Shown one piece after another: positions 23,040-35,389 of a DNA stretch of 64,000 nucleotides. The notes under the pieces are model-generated. The model had not been told where the DNA came from. It did not search any database and worked only from the letters and a program-made list of their open reading frames with translations. The DNA is taken from contig CM034595.1 in NCBI GenBank assembly GCA_020091685.1, positions 26,521,933-26,585,932 of the forward strand, written 5' to 3'. Positions within the stretch are counted from its first letter, which is position 1, and every line of letters starts with the position of its first letter. A program made the position numbers and the translations under genes. The stretch comes from Lutjanus erythropterus (Eukaryota > Chordata > Actinopteri > Lutjaniformes > Lutjanidae).

Positions 23040-25627
23040 GAATCACCTCATCATTTTACACCTTTAACAGGACAAAACTAAAAATCAAGCAGATGGAAAT
23101 CTCTCAGCTTTATTTCAACCTTACCACATTTACAAAATCACATACATTTTTTTCTAATAATGTTTCTGTTGACAGTTAAAAAATACTGAGGAAGTACAAT
23201 CTTATTCCCATTTTGTCATTTTCACAATTTGGTCAATAATCAGACAGACTGTAGGTTAGTTTAAGGCTTTAAATGCAGAGCAAAGATGAAAAAAATCACA
23301 GTTTTTAAGGTTCAGTGATGTTTTACAGCAGTTATCAATATAAAGTCATAAGAACATTCAGCCATCTTTAAAGTTCACCCCAAAATCCAAAACTACATGT
23401 ACGTCCTCTTACCTGTAGTGATATGTATTCACCTCATTTTGGTATGAGATGCTGAGTTTTGGAGACACAGGCTCTAGAGATGTCTGCCTTCTTTCCAATA
23501 TAATGGAACTAGATGGTATCCCCAAAAATTAATTTGAAAAGTTCAACAGTAATGTCCCTTACAGAAATCAGGATCTGGTTACACAAGATAATCCACAGAC
23601 CCTGTTCTAAGCAGTTTCAAGAGCAGTTTTACAGACTACTTTCTCTCCATGGTAGAATCTACTGGAACTAGTTTTTCTCAGCAGTATAATCGACAGAAAG
23701 TAGTTCCTATATGAAACTGCTCACGACATGGTCTGTGCATTACCTTGTGTCACCGGGTCATGTTTTCTAGAAACAGACATCATTTTGAGCTCCACCAGCA
23801 GAGTGCAGTTTAGTTCCCTTACATTAGAGAGATGGCAGACATCTCTACAGCTGATATCACCAAAACTCTGCAACTCACACCAAAACAATGTAGATGGATA
23901 AATAGCACTACAGGTAAGAGGAAACATATGTATTTTTGATTTTGGGATCAACTGTACATTTAACTTGATAGACACGAGAACACTAACATAGCATACAGAA
24001 CTGATATGGAACAGTGACCAGGTTAGTCAGTTTTTGGTTCAGAAATTGATGCAACAATCAGCAAAATAAAAGTTTCACTGATTTACTGAAATAATATAAA
24101 ACAATGAGCAGTACTTTAATACAATGGAAGGCAACCCTTAGTTTTCAAAAAGCCTCTTACTTTTCAAGTGAGGAAATTTAAACAATAATGATACTGCAGC
24201 TCCTGTGCATATTTCTTCATAGGTCCAGATATGGCAGACAAATGACTAGATTGACAAAACTCACAACAACAGGTAATCGTGTGACCTCAACAATACATAC
24301 GTTACCCTATTATTCGAGTAAACAAACATACTAATAGCATCAAATTGTTACGTAAGTTATCTCAGCGCCCTTTTCACATAAAGTCAGACTAGACTGTACA
24401 ATATTACAGATCACAGAGCTGTGTAGAGGTGCTAACAGCAAAAAGCAATGGATGACAGCGCTGGCTGCACAGATGGTTAAAGGATAGGTTTGCATTTATT
24501 GTAAGTAATTAAGTCTATTGTAGAACAATACATAGATGCCCATTTGAAACAGGTTTTGTGTGCTGCATTCCTCATGATCAAACTGGCCATTAAGAGATCT
24601 GTTCTTAATGCACTTCCAATGTAAGTGATGGGGAACAAAATCTACAGTACTGACTGCAGTGGACTGTATTGTACTGTGCAAGCTGACTTGAGAAAATGTG
24701 AATCTGTCTTTTAACTGCATGTGAGGCTGTTGGAACAGAGGTGATATTACAAACTATTGCATCAATCGTATTGTTGACTGTACAACATCAGTCGTAACCA
24801 AAAACTAACACTCGGTGGAGAACACCGATTACAACTGGGGGGCACTTTGAAAGCAGAAAAATTAATCAAAATTTCTTCTTTTTGGTGAGTACAATTTAGA
24901 CCATGTAGGTCAAAAACAACCGCCAAGAATATATTCACTGATTTCTTAGAAACAAAAAAGAGGAATTTTAATTTCAGTCAGATTTTAAAAGTTGAGTAAT
25001 GTTGTTGCAATTTCTTCATCCAAAACAAAAATGAATTATATATAACTTGTATCCAAGTAATTTTTATAAGTTTAATGGATTTATATTATAACAATAAAAG
25101 TCTAAGGCCAACAGTCAAAAAAGCCAGAAGTATTTTTCTACAGTCCTCCATCTTAGAACAATCAGTGTTCTAAATGTTCACAGTGTTGAATCTTCATCCA
25201 CTGGAGATGAACATGATTAAGAAAAGGTCTTAAACCTTAGCATCAGCTTAGCTTAAATGTGGATTAATACTGTCAGGATTTAAATTAAACATTCTTAATA
25301 AAAAGTATACCATAATCAGGAAAATCAGAATCAGGAAAAATATTTACACCCAAAGGAACAATATATACTAAAAACAAAGTCTCTTTTAGCACTACAAGAA
25401 ACAGAAAATTGAAGTGTCCTGATACCAAAACCAGAGGATATCTCTTTGTGGTACTGATTCTGTACATTTGCATTGATCTGTGCTGAGAACAAACGTTACT
25501 GTCACTAGCTGTCGGCTATAAACTGAAGGACTGTAAAATGTGTGTTGATGTTCAAAAGTGCTGAGAGGTAAAAGGTAAAAGTTGAACTTAGCTTGTGTTT
25601 AACACCTCAGTCTGTTGGTGTGAGCAC
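23040..25627. other. spacer between abcb4 and CROT copy A
   Basis: Tail-to-tail spacer probably holding the CROT-A 3' UTR on the - strand. Apart from FB-2 it contains a dispersed repeat at 24530-24670 (CTTCCAATGTAAGTGATGGG and ACAAAATCTACAGT), also present at 42580-42735. The 23280-23370 and 23960-25600 parts are homologous to 33740-35390, the 3' flank of the second CROT copy. Confidence 0.55.
23371..23955. mobile_element. foldback element, family FB-2
   Basis: An imperfect inverted repeat of about 585 bases. The left arm has GTCCTCTTACCTGTAGTGAT, TTTGGTATGAG...GAGTTTTGG and TAGAGATGTCTGCC. Reverse-complementing the right end gives TTCCTCTTACCTGTAGTGCT, TTTGGTGTGAG...GAGTTTTGG and TAGAGATGTCTGCC in the same order. 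It interrupts the homology between the 3' flanks of the two CROT copies, so it inserted into (or was lost from) only one of them. No coding capacity. Confidence 0.72.
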
Positions 25628-28600
25628 TTATAGCTGGGATGTCGTGGCCAGGTGGAGCATCTCGTGCAGGGAGCTGGAGAAGTTGTTGAATAGTGACACG
25701 GCGTCTGTCTCACGGCAAGATTTCCACGCTGAGATGGAGATCACAATCCTAGAGGACAAAATGACACCGCAGTGTGGATATGATTGCGGCTGGTGAAAAT
25801 GCAGGAAAGGTACAAACAGTTTCAAACTTTCAACTGCTACAGTGGAATATAGCCAAAACATACAAGTACAAAGCCCTCTCTAGAGCCACTGTTTGGCTTG
25901 TCTGTTCTGGGCTACTGTACATGGCAGAACAAGATCACAGACTCTAGTTATAAAACAGCTGATTCAAAGGTAACAAAAGCAAAAAGATTCTTATTTTCAG
26001 GTGATTATACACTAATAAAAACATACATACTTAATATTATGTTCAACTTCTGCCATATTCTGCCAGTATAACCCCCTAGATCATATTTACTTGTCCTTTA
26101 AACTCAGCCAGTGTTTAAAGGGGTTTGATTTGGCCAAAGTTTGTAGAACATAAGTTTTAACACCTCATGCAGAAAACATGACAGTTGGAGCAAAAGATTT
26201 TCATTAGAGGAAACAGCATTATGAAAAAGATGCTTGAGTTTTGTCTGCCCACCTGTCATCTCTGATGCGGTAGAAAAAGCCATAGCCGTGGTGCACCATG
26301 GGAGCCACAGCTCCCAGCACTGTGGTGTAGCCCACCAGACTGGATGACAGTACGAAGTTACCGCCACCACCACTGCAGACACAAACACAAGTCAGTTACA
26401 GGCAGACAGTCAGAAAATCTGTATCTGAGGAATATCTTATCAATCTGAACATTTATCAGAATGTCTGTTGTGATGTCCCTTAAAATCTCAAGTCTTTCTG
26501 CATCTACACCTGATTTTCGATGTTGCAATGGAACTACATTTAGCTCAACCACTATGTGAAGTTTTAGCCTCACACTGATATTGGGCTATCAGAATCCAAA
26601 TATGGATACTGTTATCCATATTTGAGATAACATAAAGTTAAATTAGCAAAATTTATAGTGATTCCTCAAATTTGGCTTTTAAAGAGTTGTGAAAAAGTTT
26701 TACATTTTTAAATAAATATAATATAAACGTCAAAAAACTGTCAAACTGAATAAAGCTCTTTCCAAAGCACTAGTGATGCTTGAAACTTAGTATATATTTT
26801 TCATCTGACATGAGTCATAATTCATAATTCACTGAATTCTATTCGGGTGAGCCAGTTCCAGTTGTTCATTTTAGCTCTCTGGAATGGCCTCCTGGGATGT
26901 TGTTAATGTTATCAATTACACCTGTGGTTTCCTGCCAGGACTATTTAAATGTATGCTGTTAAAAACGTAAACATATATGCAACTACGCAGACATTGGTCT
27001 TTGTATCATACATAAATGTTGCCATCATATTGGACCAGTCAAGACTGGTGTGATGTAACTTAGAAAAAATAAGCAAAGAAAAAAAGAAGACCTTTTTTTT
27101 TTTTACTCCATGTGGATCTTAAACCTTTATATAATATAATTATAACATGACTCATTGAAATTAGTTGAAAAATAAATGCTATAGTGGTTTTTATCTAGAC
27201 AATACCCAGTTCCCCAGTTTCCAATTATTTGTTCACATGCCCGTCTTGCCAGGACCAATATGGCAGCAACACTGATGAATCACAGCAACAAGCAGAAGCG
27301 GTCGATGCAGTGTCTACATGTCTATGAGGAAAAAAGGTCTACACAAAGGTTTACACATCTTGATGAAAGTGGATTTTGGGGACAGGGTCCAGAGCATGTT
27401 TGTAGACACACAATGATATAACCAGTAGAGACACACTGTTACAAAGAAATGCATTAGCTTTACAGACAGTACCTCCTTGCATAGAGGGGATCCATGAAGA
27501 GGTTTGGAGTGGGACGTCCCTCCTCTTTGGCAATAAGGTACAATCCAAGAAGATGCCGGTCAAAACCTGGAAACAATTTCACAAAACAACATGAATTAAT
27601 ACCAAAGACCCACACATCAGTGCATCAATGAGTAACATCTAACATGTAACCCTTGGCCACACAAACACTGGTTCAAGTTGAATATTCTGTTGCTGTATCA
27701 ACCTCCACTGACACAAAGTTCAATAAGACTGTTACATTAACATTGTAACTGACATTACTGTATTGCCATAAAAACATTACATATACACTAGGTACTGTTG
27801 TAATTATAGCTTTTTTTATTATGGTTAATTTGTAATTTGGCAACATAGCTTATCAGTTTACTGCTAAAAAGCCAGCCGTTATATTGGCTGTCTGAGGCTA
27901 ATGCGTTGTAAATAAAATATTATTAAGTAGTATTCTAATTTACTGTTGGGCTCCCTGTTTTATGTTTTTGTTGAGTTTTCTTGTAAACAAACAAAAACTA
28001 TGTTTACATTTAGTGTCTCTTCTAAAACCGGGTTGTGTATATCCTTTAGATTCAACAAATGTTGAACAAATACATTTTCTTCTTCATAAAGTAAAAGTCA
28101 ACTACATGTACAATTATACAGTGAGATTCAGTCTCGGGCTTTAAACCATTCTGGGATGAGGAGCAGTGGGCAGACGTTGAGAAGCTGCTGGGCAGTGCCT
28201 GAAGAACATCTCCAGTTGTAATCCAGTGCCTTGGTCAGGCATACTGACTGGAGAATTGACCGAGTATACATGCTTTTGATGAAGACCTGCAGAACCGATT
28301 TTATTTTAAAATAATTTTAGGACTGTCCCGAGTACCATTTTTAGAGCCTCAAAGCTTCAGTGAGAATTTCCCATGAATACTGAAACTTATTCCAGAGCAT
28401 ACTTTGCTATTATTATATAATTATGAGTCTAATGAGAGATGAAGACAGGAGGAAATGAATCATAAAACTAACCTTTTCCTTCCTGGGCTTCAGCCATCAG
28501 TTTGTTGTGTTTCCGGAAGGCCAGCAGCATGGCTTTCCTCTTGGCATTAACCTGACGGAAAAATGTTTATGTTCACGTCAAATAGTCAAAGACTGCTTCC

Positions 28601-30720
28601 TCCTTTGTTTGAGTAATTTTGCCACAGTGCACGGTTTCAGACATAAACACACTCACATCACATGTGGGATCCATCATAGTTTACACCAGTTCGCAGCCTC
28701 CTGGGTGCAGGGTCGCATCGTCTCTGTCCTGCCGTGGTAGAACATGCGAGTCATCGCTGTCTCATAACAACTTCCAGGCCTGAGGAGGTAAGAAGAGACA
28801 TTCAGGCTCATTCACTTCTTCAATATCAGTTTAGCATGGTCACATTAACCAGTCCATACTTTTGTGCATTCTGTAGTAGGCCAGTTGCATCGCTAGTTGA
28901 ACAAAGGTGTCTGGATGCAGCTTCCTCTGTTTGATGGTTGCTTTTCCAAGCTGTAAAGGCGTAACACACAATCTGCAGGTCCGTGTCTGTAAAACCAGAG
29001 ACAGAGTGGACAGTCACACAGCTGTAATCATTGATAAGTCATTTAGTATCAGGGTTTTTCTGGTATAGTCTGGTGTTTAATATAGGCTCACCGACTCAGG
29101 TATTGCAGTTTGGCTTGGCTGATGTCATTCTGGGCTTTTTCGTCCACAGTAAACACCAGCTCTTCAGGAGGAGGTATTGGTCGGACTGTGTCTGAGCCCT
29201 AAAAGTAAAGTGGACAGATACATATAGAGAGAAATATAATTAACAAGAACCATTTCAATTTATGTGCAGGATCAAGTAAAGTATATACTTACCTTCCATT
29301 TGCCTTCTGTGGCTTTGACTTGCTGATCAGATACCAGCACAAAGAAACCAGTACCATGGCATCATATGGTGCGTGCTGCAAAACAATTTGATTGGCTCTA
29401 GTTTAGTTAATTTGCACAATAAATAAACAAAATATACAACAGATAGAAAAGACAGTAGTTGCAGGACAGGAGAGGAAGAAAACCTGAAAGGTTTTTCCAG
29501 AGTCTTCCACTACTTAAAAATACATTATTGCTCATCAAAGACTTACAAATATCAGTCAGACAACAAAATACTATTAAGACCATGTAACACAAACTTTCTG
29601 CATACACACAAGCAAGCATAGAGGTAAAGAAAAGAAAAAAACAGACCTATAATGAATAGAGAAGTGCAACCAACAGAGACAGCTTGCCATAAGGTTTAAG
29701 ACTAAATGACAAATTGCTTTAACTGTATCCTAAAAGTTCCCAAAGAGGATAATGATTTCAGTGTCAGATACAATTAATTCCATAACTGTGGACCTCTACA
29801 TTTTAATTTTAAAGACAATAAGATAAATGGAAATGACTGAATAAGAGTTAATGTCTGCATAAAATTAAAAATATGAAATGTAGCTGGGAGATTCTCCAGA
29901 ATTTTTGGGGTAAATTATTGGGGTCACCTGATTTATAGAGCAGAATAAGTCTGTTGATTTTAATCTTTAATCTAATATATTTTCACCCCAAAGGAAATGT
30001 TTGAAGTTTTGCATGATAGAGTTATTTGCATCTGGACAAGAACTAGTCAAGACACCAAGATGAACAGCATGAAAATCTTGAATCTAAAAACGTGTCATAC
30101 AAGCTTCACAGTGTGTCTCTTCTAGCATGACAAATAGAAACTCACATCACAAGTGGATCCAAAAGTTCCATCTGCAAATACAATTTGATTGTATGATTTG
30201 TCACCCCAGCGGATGGTGGGGTTGCCAATAAACTTCACGTCAACTGTACAAAGAAAGTCAGAGTCATGCAATCAGAAAAATGACTCTTTTCTTTTAAAAC
30301 AGCCAGTAAACAGTAATGTAATCACAAATGATTCAGCAGCCTTACATTTGTGTAGTTCTCTGGAGTGGAGTAGGGTTTCGTTTCATCCAGAGATATGATG
30401 AACAGGCTGCTCTGGATGGTCTCCAGGATGGTCTTATTGTGTGGATCAATATTTATTAGATGCTCCTGGCCTGCAGAGACAGTAAAGAAATAAATGCTGA
30501 CTGCACTGATCCTCAAGCATGCTTTTGTAATGTGAGAATTTTTCAGAAATATAATCCATAAGTCTCCAAATGTAAGCATCCCTACCTGCCTGCGTGTCCT
30601 CTCTCCTCTGAGGTGAGCACTCCTCCGTCTCCCTCTGGCTCTGCATCACAGCGATCTTTCACATAGCTCAGCTGCCTGTACAAGTAAACATATAATAGAA
30701 CATGTTGAACCCTAGGTGCC

Positions 30721-30769
<49 letters not shown>

Positions 30770-32551
30770 GTGTGTGTGTGTGTGTGGTCCAAATCATGAA
30801 TGAATCATAAAAACACAAAAAAGCAAATAGCAGTTGTTTCATATTTTGATTTTATTACTGAGTGGTCTATTAACTTGTAATCACTACCTGAGTAGTTCTG
30901 GAGGCGTGAGAATCTGTCCATCACACAGTGCATCAAATGTGAAGATCCGTCCACGACACATCACTACCAAATGGGACGGGCATGGACCCTCACTCTCTGT
31001 CACACAGCACAAAATGCCCATTACACAACAGTGACATGTTAGCTGAAACAGTGGACTCAGAGTGCACACATATGTCTAAAGGTTGAAGATAAGAGCTGAG
31101 TTTATCCTACCTGTTTGAAGTAATTCGAATGGTGTCCTTCTTTACTCCAGGCACTTTGCATGTGCAGAACAGCATTCTGAACTGGTCCATATCTAATGCT
31201 GTTTTGCCAGCTTTTTGAGAGCCAGTCTCTCCTAACACATACAAGAAGAAGATAAATCCCAACAAGAAATTACATATATACATGACTTCATGTGTAAAAG
31301 AAAAGCAAATTCTGCTTAACACACCACAAAAAAAAAGCCTTTAAAATGTGTGTGAACATGTCTTACGTTCGAGCATGTCCCAGTACTGTAGTGTATGCCA
31401 CGTTGCAATACTGGCCCTCTGCAGATGAGTTCCCTCTGCAGGAGGCCAGTAGTGCTCCAGGTAAGATCCCGGGCAAAGTTCACATTCAGCTGAGAGGATC
31501 ACGGACCTCCAGATACGCTGTCTAACCACCATTCTTCCAGCTGGGATATTAAAAACAAAACAGTCAGCTACGTAAAACATCCATGAGTGATAAAGATCTG
31601 TAACACCAACAACAGACATTTACAGCTCAGTTACACACCAGTTTTCTTTGTCTTGGCTCTCTGCAGTAACTTCTGGTGCAGCTCTTTGCAACACCTCTTG
31701 AAATTTCCTCACAGTGTCCACTGTAGCCTTAAACTCCTTCTCAGATGCAAATGGGCGAACTGATGGAGAACATGGGAGGGCAAAATTAGTCAGTCAGTCA
31801 AGTAAGAGCACCAGCTTCTAGTCATTGTGAATATTAAGCATCTTCTGTTGCGACAAGCGTGAGTTGATTTAATTCAGCTTGTGCAAATGTACAAAATATT
31901 TACATATACAGCTAATAAGAGGCACACATACTAAAACATCCACTAAAGAACCACTGAATTTCACATATGGTTAACAGAAATTACAGCACCTCTAAGCAAG
32001 GTAGGGAGAAAAACTGTTGCACCTGTGACACGGATAATCCTTGAAGGCATATTCTGAAAAATATTAATACATCCATTCAATTTCCAAAACTTACAAGAAC
32101 TCATTTTATCCTAATCCACATCAGAGTGAAAATAGAACATATTTTTAGTCATGTGTTACTGGCTAGATCCACAGGAACCAGAGCCAATCTGATAGAAGAT
32201 AAGTGGCTAAAGGGCAAAATTACAGAAAACACTTCTCCCACAGTACAATCTGTTTTTATTACAAGACAGACAAATAGCAGTAACAGCACTGCACAGTTAA
32301 TACTAGGTTGAATTTCCTTGATTATTTACAGCATTTTTAAGCAAATATTTGAAGTTTGCATGTTAACATTTACAAAACCTGAAAAAATAGTAACTCAATG
32401 GCAAAGAAGGTTGTACAAAGCTACTATTCTACCTGCATCCAGGTACTTAGAAAGGCTGCGTCTCAGTGACGGACAGGGAGGGGGCAGGCTGTTTGGTACT
32501 GGAAGGTCGCTCTGGCAGAGACGCTGACAACTGATTAGCCATTTCTTCTCC
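25628..32551 (-). CDS. crot: carnitine O-octanoyltransferase, copy A, frame-disrupted in several exons
   Basis: Peroxisomal enzyme moving medium-chain acyl groups between CoA and carnitine. Coding exons in 5'-3' order on the minus strand: 32551-32433 (ATG at 32542-32540), 31759-31639, 31540-31367, 31231-31111, 30996-30888, 30675-30586, 30470-30346, 30243-30146, 29375-29293, 29198-29092, 28986-28860, 28779-28657, 28551-28473, 27566-27473, 26372-26253, 25748-25628. Recognised segments are TPPELLR, IRWGDKSYN, the catalytic HAPYDAM (His opens the 29375 exon), ETAMTRMFYHGRTETMR, GFDRHLLGL, and C-terminal SAWKSC ending SQL, a plausible PTS1. Small deletions break frame near 32508, 31700, 31638 (donor GGGT to GGT), 31515, 31215, 29330, 29096, 28985, 28948, 28868 and 28681. 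Exons at 30996, 28551, 27566, 26372 and 25748 read cleanly. This is either a decayed copy or an under-polished assembly of a working gene. Confidence 0.85.
30724..30786. repeat. (TA)n followed by (TG)n microsatellite in CROT copy A
   Basis: About 18 TA units and then about 8 TG units, in the intron between the 30996 and 30675 exons. Absent from the matching intron of copy B. Confidence 0.95.
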
Positions 32552-33470
32552 CTGAAATACAAATGTAATGTAGTCCAAATGATAATTGCTAGTATCCGTC
32601 ATATGTATATATGTCAGTACATTTTAGATGCAAATAATAGCCCAACTTGTTTGGAGAAATGAATGACATGAGTTACTGGACTCAGACAATATATTTGTTT
32701 TGAGATTTGACAGCTTATTTTACATGTGTCTTATTAACACGAAATGTGTCTAGTAAGGCAGAAAATGTGCAGCAGTAGCAATTCCTGGTCAGAGGACTAA
32801 AGAGCAAATGCAAATGTTTTGTGAGTAAATGTAAGTGAGGAGGATTCAGCAGAGTCGAACCTGTCTCATCGTTTTTTTTTTTTTTTTTTCTGTATTTCCG
32901 GATACATACCGTATAACTGTTTATGGGTGCCACAGCTCGGTACCTGTGACAGTAGCTCTAATTTCAACCACAGTAATAAACAGTATGCAATTCATACAAT
33001 CCGCTATCATTATAAATCAGTAAAGCTAAAACCAATCTAACGGTACTTTTACTGAGGTTATTATATCTCAAGAGACAGCCTTCTTAATATTTGGTGAAAA
33101 GAAAAAAGAGATGTTGTGACACTGCACAGGTTTATTGTGAAACATTAACGTTAGTTAATTAGCGTTGGCTGTATTGCTACCTGTACCACAGCCACCATAA
33201 TCCCTTAGCCTCGATATGTTATTAGTAACTAAAGTGTGACTTTCAGTGGCCACTTCAACAGAAATACAGAATACTTAACTGCTCGCTGAAAACGGTCAAA
33301 ATGAGTTTTACTCGTTTATCATTAATTCTATCGAATTGTTCTTAGGAAGCTAGCTAGTGGGATAACAGCGCACTAGCTACTCTCTTCTACGGTTACTGGC
33401 TGGTTAACGTTAACATTAAACTTGGTCTAAAATGTCCTAGCTTTCTAACAAAGTGTCTCTGTCTGCTTAC
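32552..33470. other. first intron of CROT copy A
   Basis: AT-rich, with AACGTTA words at 33145-33164 and a perfect 12-base palindrome GTTAACGTTAAC at 33403-33414. No exon seen. Confidence 0.5.
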
Positions 33471-33610
33471 CTTCGTCAGGATATGTTGACGTTAGCTTGC
33501 TGTTTCAGTCTGCTGGACGATGGAGGGCTTCAGTGTGCTGTTGTCCTCAGCAGCCGCAGCTCCTCTCTCACCTTTACCCTACTAAACTGAACTGTCCCGT
33601 GCCAACCCAA
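33471..33610 (-). other. crot: CROT copy A: untranslated first exon and start region
   Basis: On the minus strand CAACATATCCTGACGAAG runs into a GTAAGC donor (donor bases 33470-33469). The same block, CAACGTATCCTGAAGCAG|GTGAGC, occurs in copy B at 41450. The 5' limit of this exon is not visible; the region is C+T-rich on the + strand and relatively CpG-rich. Confidence 0.6.
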
Positions 33611-33620
33611 ACGATCTACT

Positions 33621-33630
33621 GCGCATGCGT
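33621..33630. promoter_or_regulatory. NRF1-like promoter motif of CROT copy A
   Basis: GCGCATGCGT matches the palindromic NRF1 consensus. It lies ~150 bases upstream of the first-exon donor and is followed on the + strand by ATTACACTTGACCTACATTTT. Nearly the same flank follows the motif in copy B. NRF1 control of a fatty-acid oxidation gene is plausible but inferred. Confidence 0.6.
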
Positions 33631-33739
33631 ATTACACTTGACCTACATTTTATTTAAAGCAAGTACACTTTTATTCACATTTGGAAGTTATTTTAAAAAT
33701 TATAGATTACGAGATTAATGTACAGTTTTAAATAAAGAG

Positions 33740-35389
33740 ACATTGTGAAAAAAACACTTTTTTAAAAGTGCATTGATGTTTTGCAATCACCATCCCATTG
33801 TGAACATCCAGCCATCTTTAAGTTGACAGACTTGAGAACACAAACAGAGTAAAAAGCACAGTGTACAAAACCCATACAGGGCAGTGACCAAGTATGTCAG
33901 GTTTTGGTTCGATGTAACAATCAGCAAAACAACAGTTTCACTGTTGTAGTGACATAAGACAATACTATGTACAGCAGTTCAATAAACTAGATGATAAAGA
34001 CAAAGCCTTAGTTTTCAAAAGCCTGGAATCTGAATTCTTCTTTCAGCAAATATAAACAACAATAATACTGCAGCTCTTGTGCATATTTTTACATTAAAAA
34101 AATCATAAGTCCAGATATGGTGATGATGCCAAAAGCAATGACTAACAACACTGGCTGCACAGCTGATGAAAGAATAGATAACAGAGTGAAAAACATTACA
34201 TTATGGCTATGGCATAAGGCATAAGGCAGGCCACTGAAAAACACTGGACCATAGTTATATGATAATTTGATATGTGTGCATGTGTGTGTGAAGATGAACT
34301 TTGTTTGAACCTTGATGGAGACAGCAACCCGCTCCACCATGGATCCTAGGAGGAATGGTGTGTGTGAGACCACGTCACGGCTATTCGGCAGATATAGTCA
34401 GCTATCACGTATTTGTAAAGTACCTAGAACCCTGATGGTCAGGTACCAGTATGATCTGGTTTAGGTGAAATAAACAAAGGAAGGAGAGACTCTCCAGAGT
34501 CTCCAAAGAGTATATACGTGAAGGTGTATTGAGTGTCTTTCTTCAGTCTGATCCTGGGATCGACTGAGTTCGTTGGTGTTGCTGACTTGGAGAACACGCA
34601 TAAACTCTTTTCGGCTGACTTTGTTCTTCTCCAGTAAGCGTTCTTTTGTCATCATGTCTGACTCAACAACACCTTTGAAGACAGAGATTTTTCTACAGGT
34701 TTTGATAAATGTTGTGGCGTTGAGGCTAGATTATTTCGTCCCATTTTCAAGCTTTTTTTGTCACAACAGCTCCTGTGTTCTTCAAGGTAAAATTTCTTTT
34801 TGTCAATGGAGTCTGGTGGCTTTGAACAAATATTTGACTTAAACAAAAAGGTTCTTACCTACAACTTCTTTGCATAATGTTGACACTTAGAATAACAATC
34901 TGAGCCTGGTGGTGCAAAAATAAATACTTTTAGTGGACATACTTTAGCAGCACAATTGCCCCCAAGGATAAAAGTGCTGCCACTGTAGACTGTGTCATGG
35001 CTGGCTGGCATCAGAGGTGGCTGACAAGACTAATTCCAAAACTTTTGGTATGTATTTTTTTGGGGTCATTTAGACCCCAAAATATGTAAAAAAAAAAATA
35101 AGGCAGTCTCAATAAATATTCATAGTAGAATAATGAAAACCTGAGAATCAAGAAAATTTACAAACCCCAAAAGAACAACTACTAGTTACTTTTTAAACAC
35201 CAAAACCTTTGGATACCACTTAGTGATACTGACTTTGTACATTTGCATTGATCTATGCTGAGAACAAACATGACTGTTGCTAGCTTACAGCTGTTAACTG
35301 AGGGTTGTAAACTGTGTATGTGTTAATGTTCAAACATGTGCTGAGGGGTAAATTTGTCAGTCTGTTACTCTGTCTGCTGGTGTGAGCAC
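33740..35389. other. spacer between the two CROT copies; 3' flank of copy B
   Basis: 33740-34130 and 35100-35389 align by eye to 23280-23370 plus 23960-24240 and to 25285-25620 at the 3' side of copy A. A fragment of the FB-1 foldback family is at 34770-34850 (TTTTTGTCAATGGAGTCTGG). 34350-34660 is not shared and has an AATAAA-bearing, LTR-like composition, but I cannot classify it. Confidence 0.5.

Noticed and set aside
28850-28859. Alternative donor CTG|GTTAAT for the CROT exon ending at 28860 (copy B 37271)
   Set aside because: Using GTATGG ten bases earlier gives HKK-PGSCYETAM in frame, matching vertebrate CROT. The later donor breaks the frame of the next exon.
34350-34660. Solo LTR between the CROT copies
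   Set aside because: AATAAA-bearing composition is suggestive, but I could not define TG...CA ends or a target-site duplication, so it is not called.
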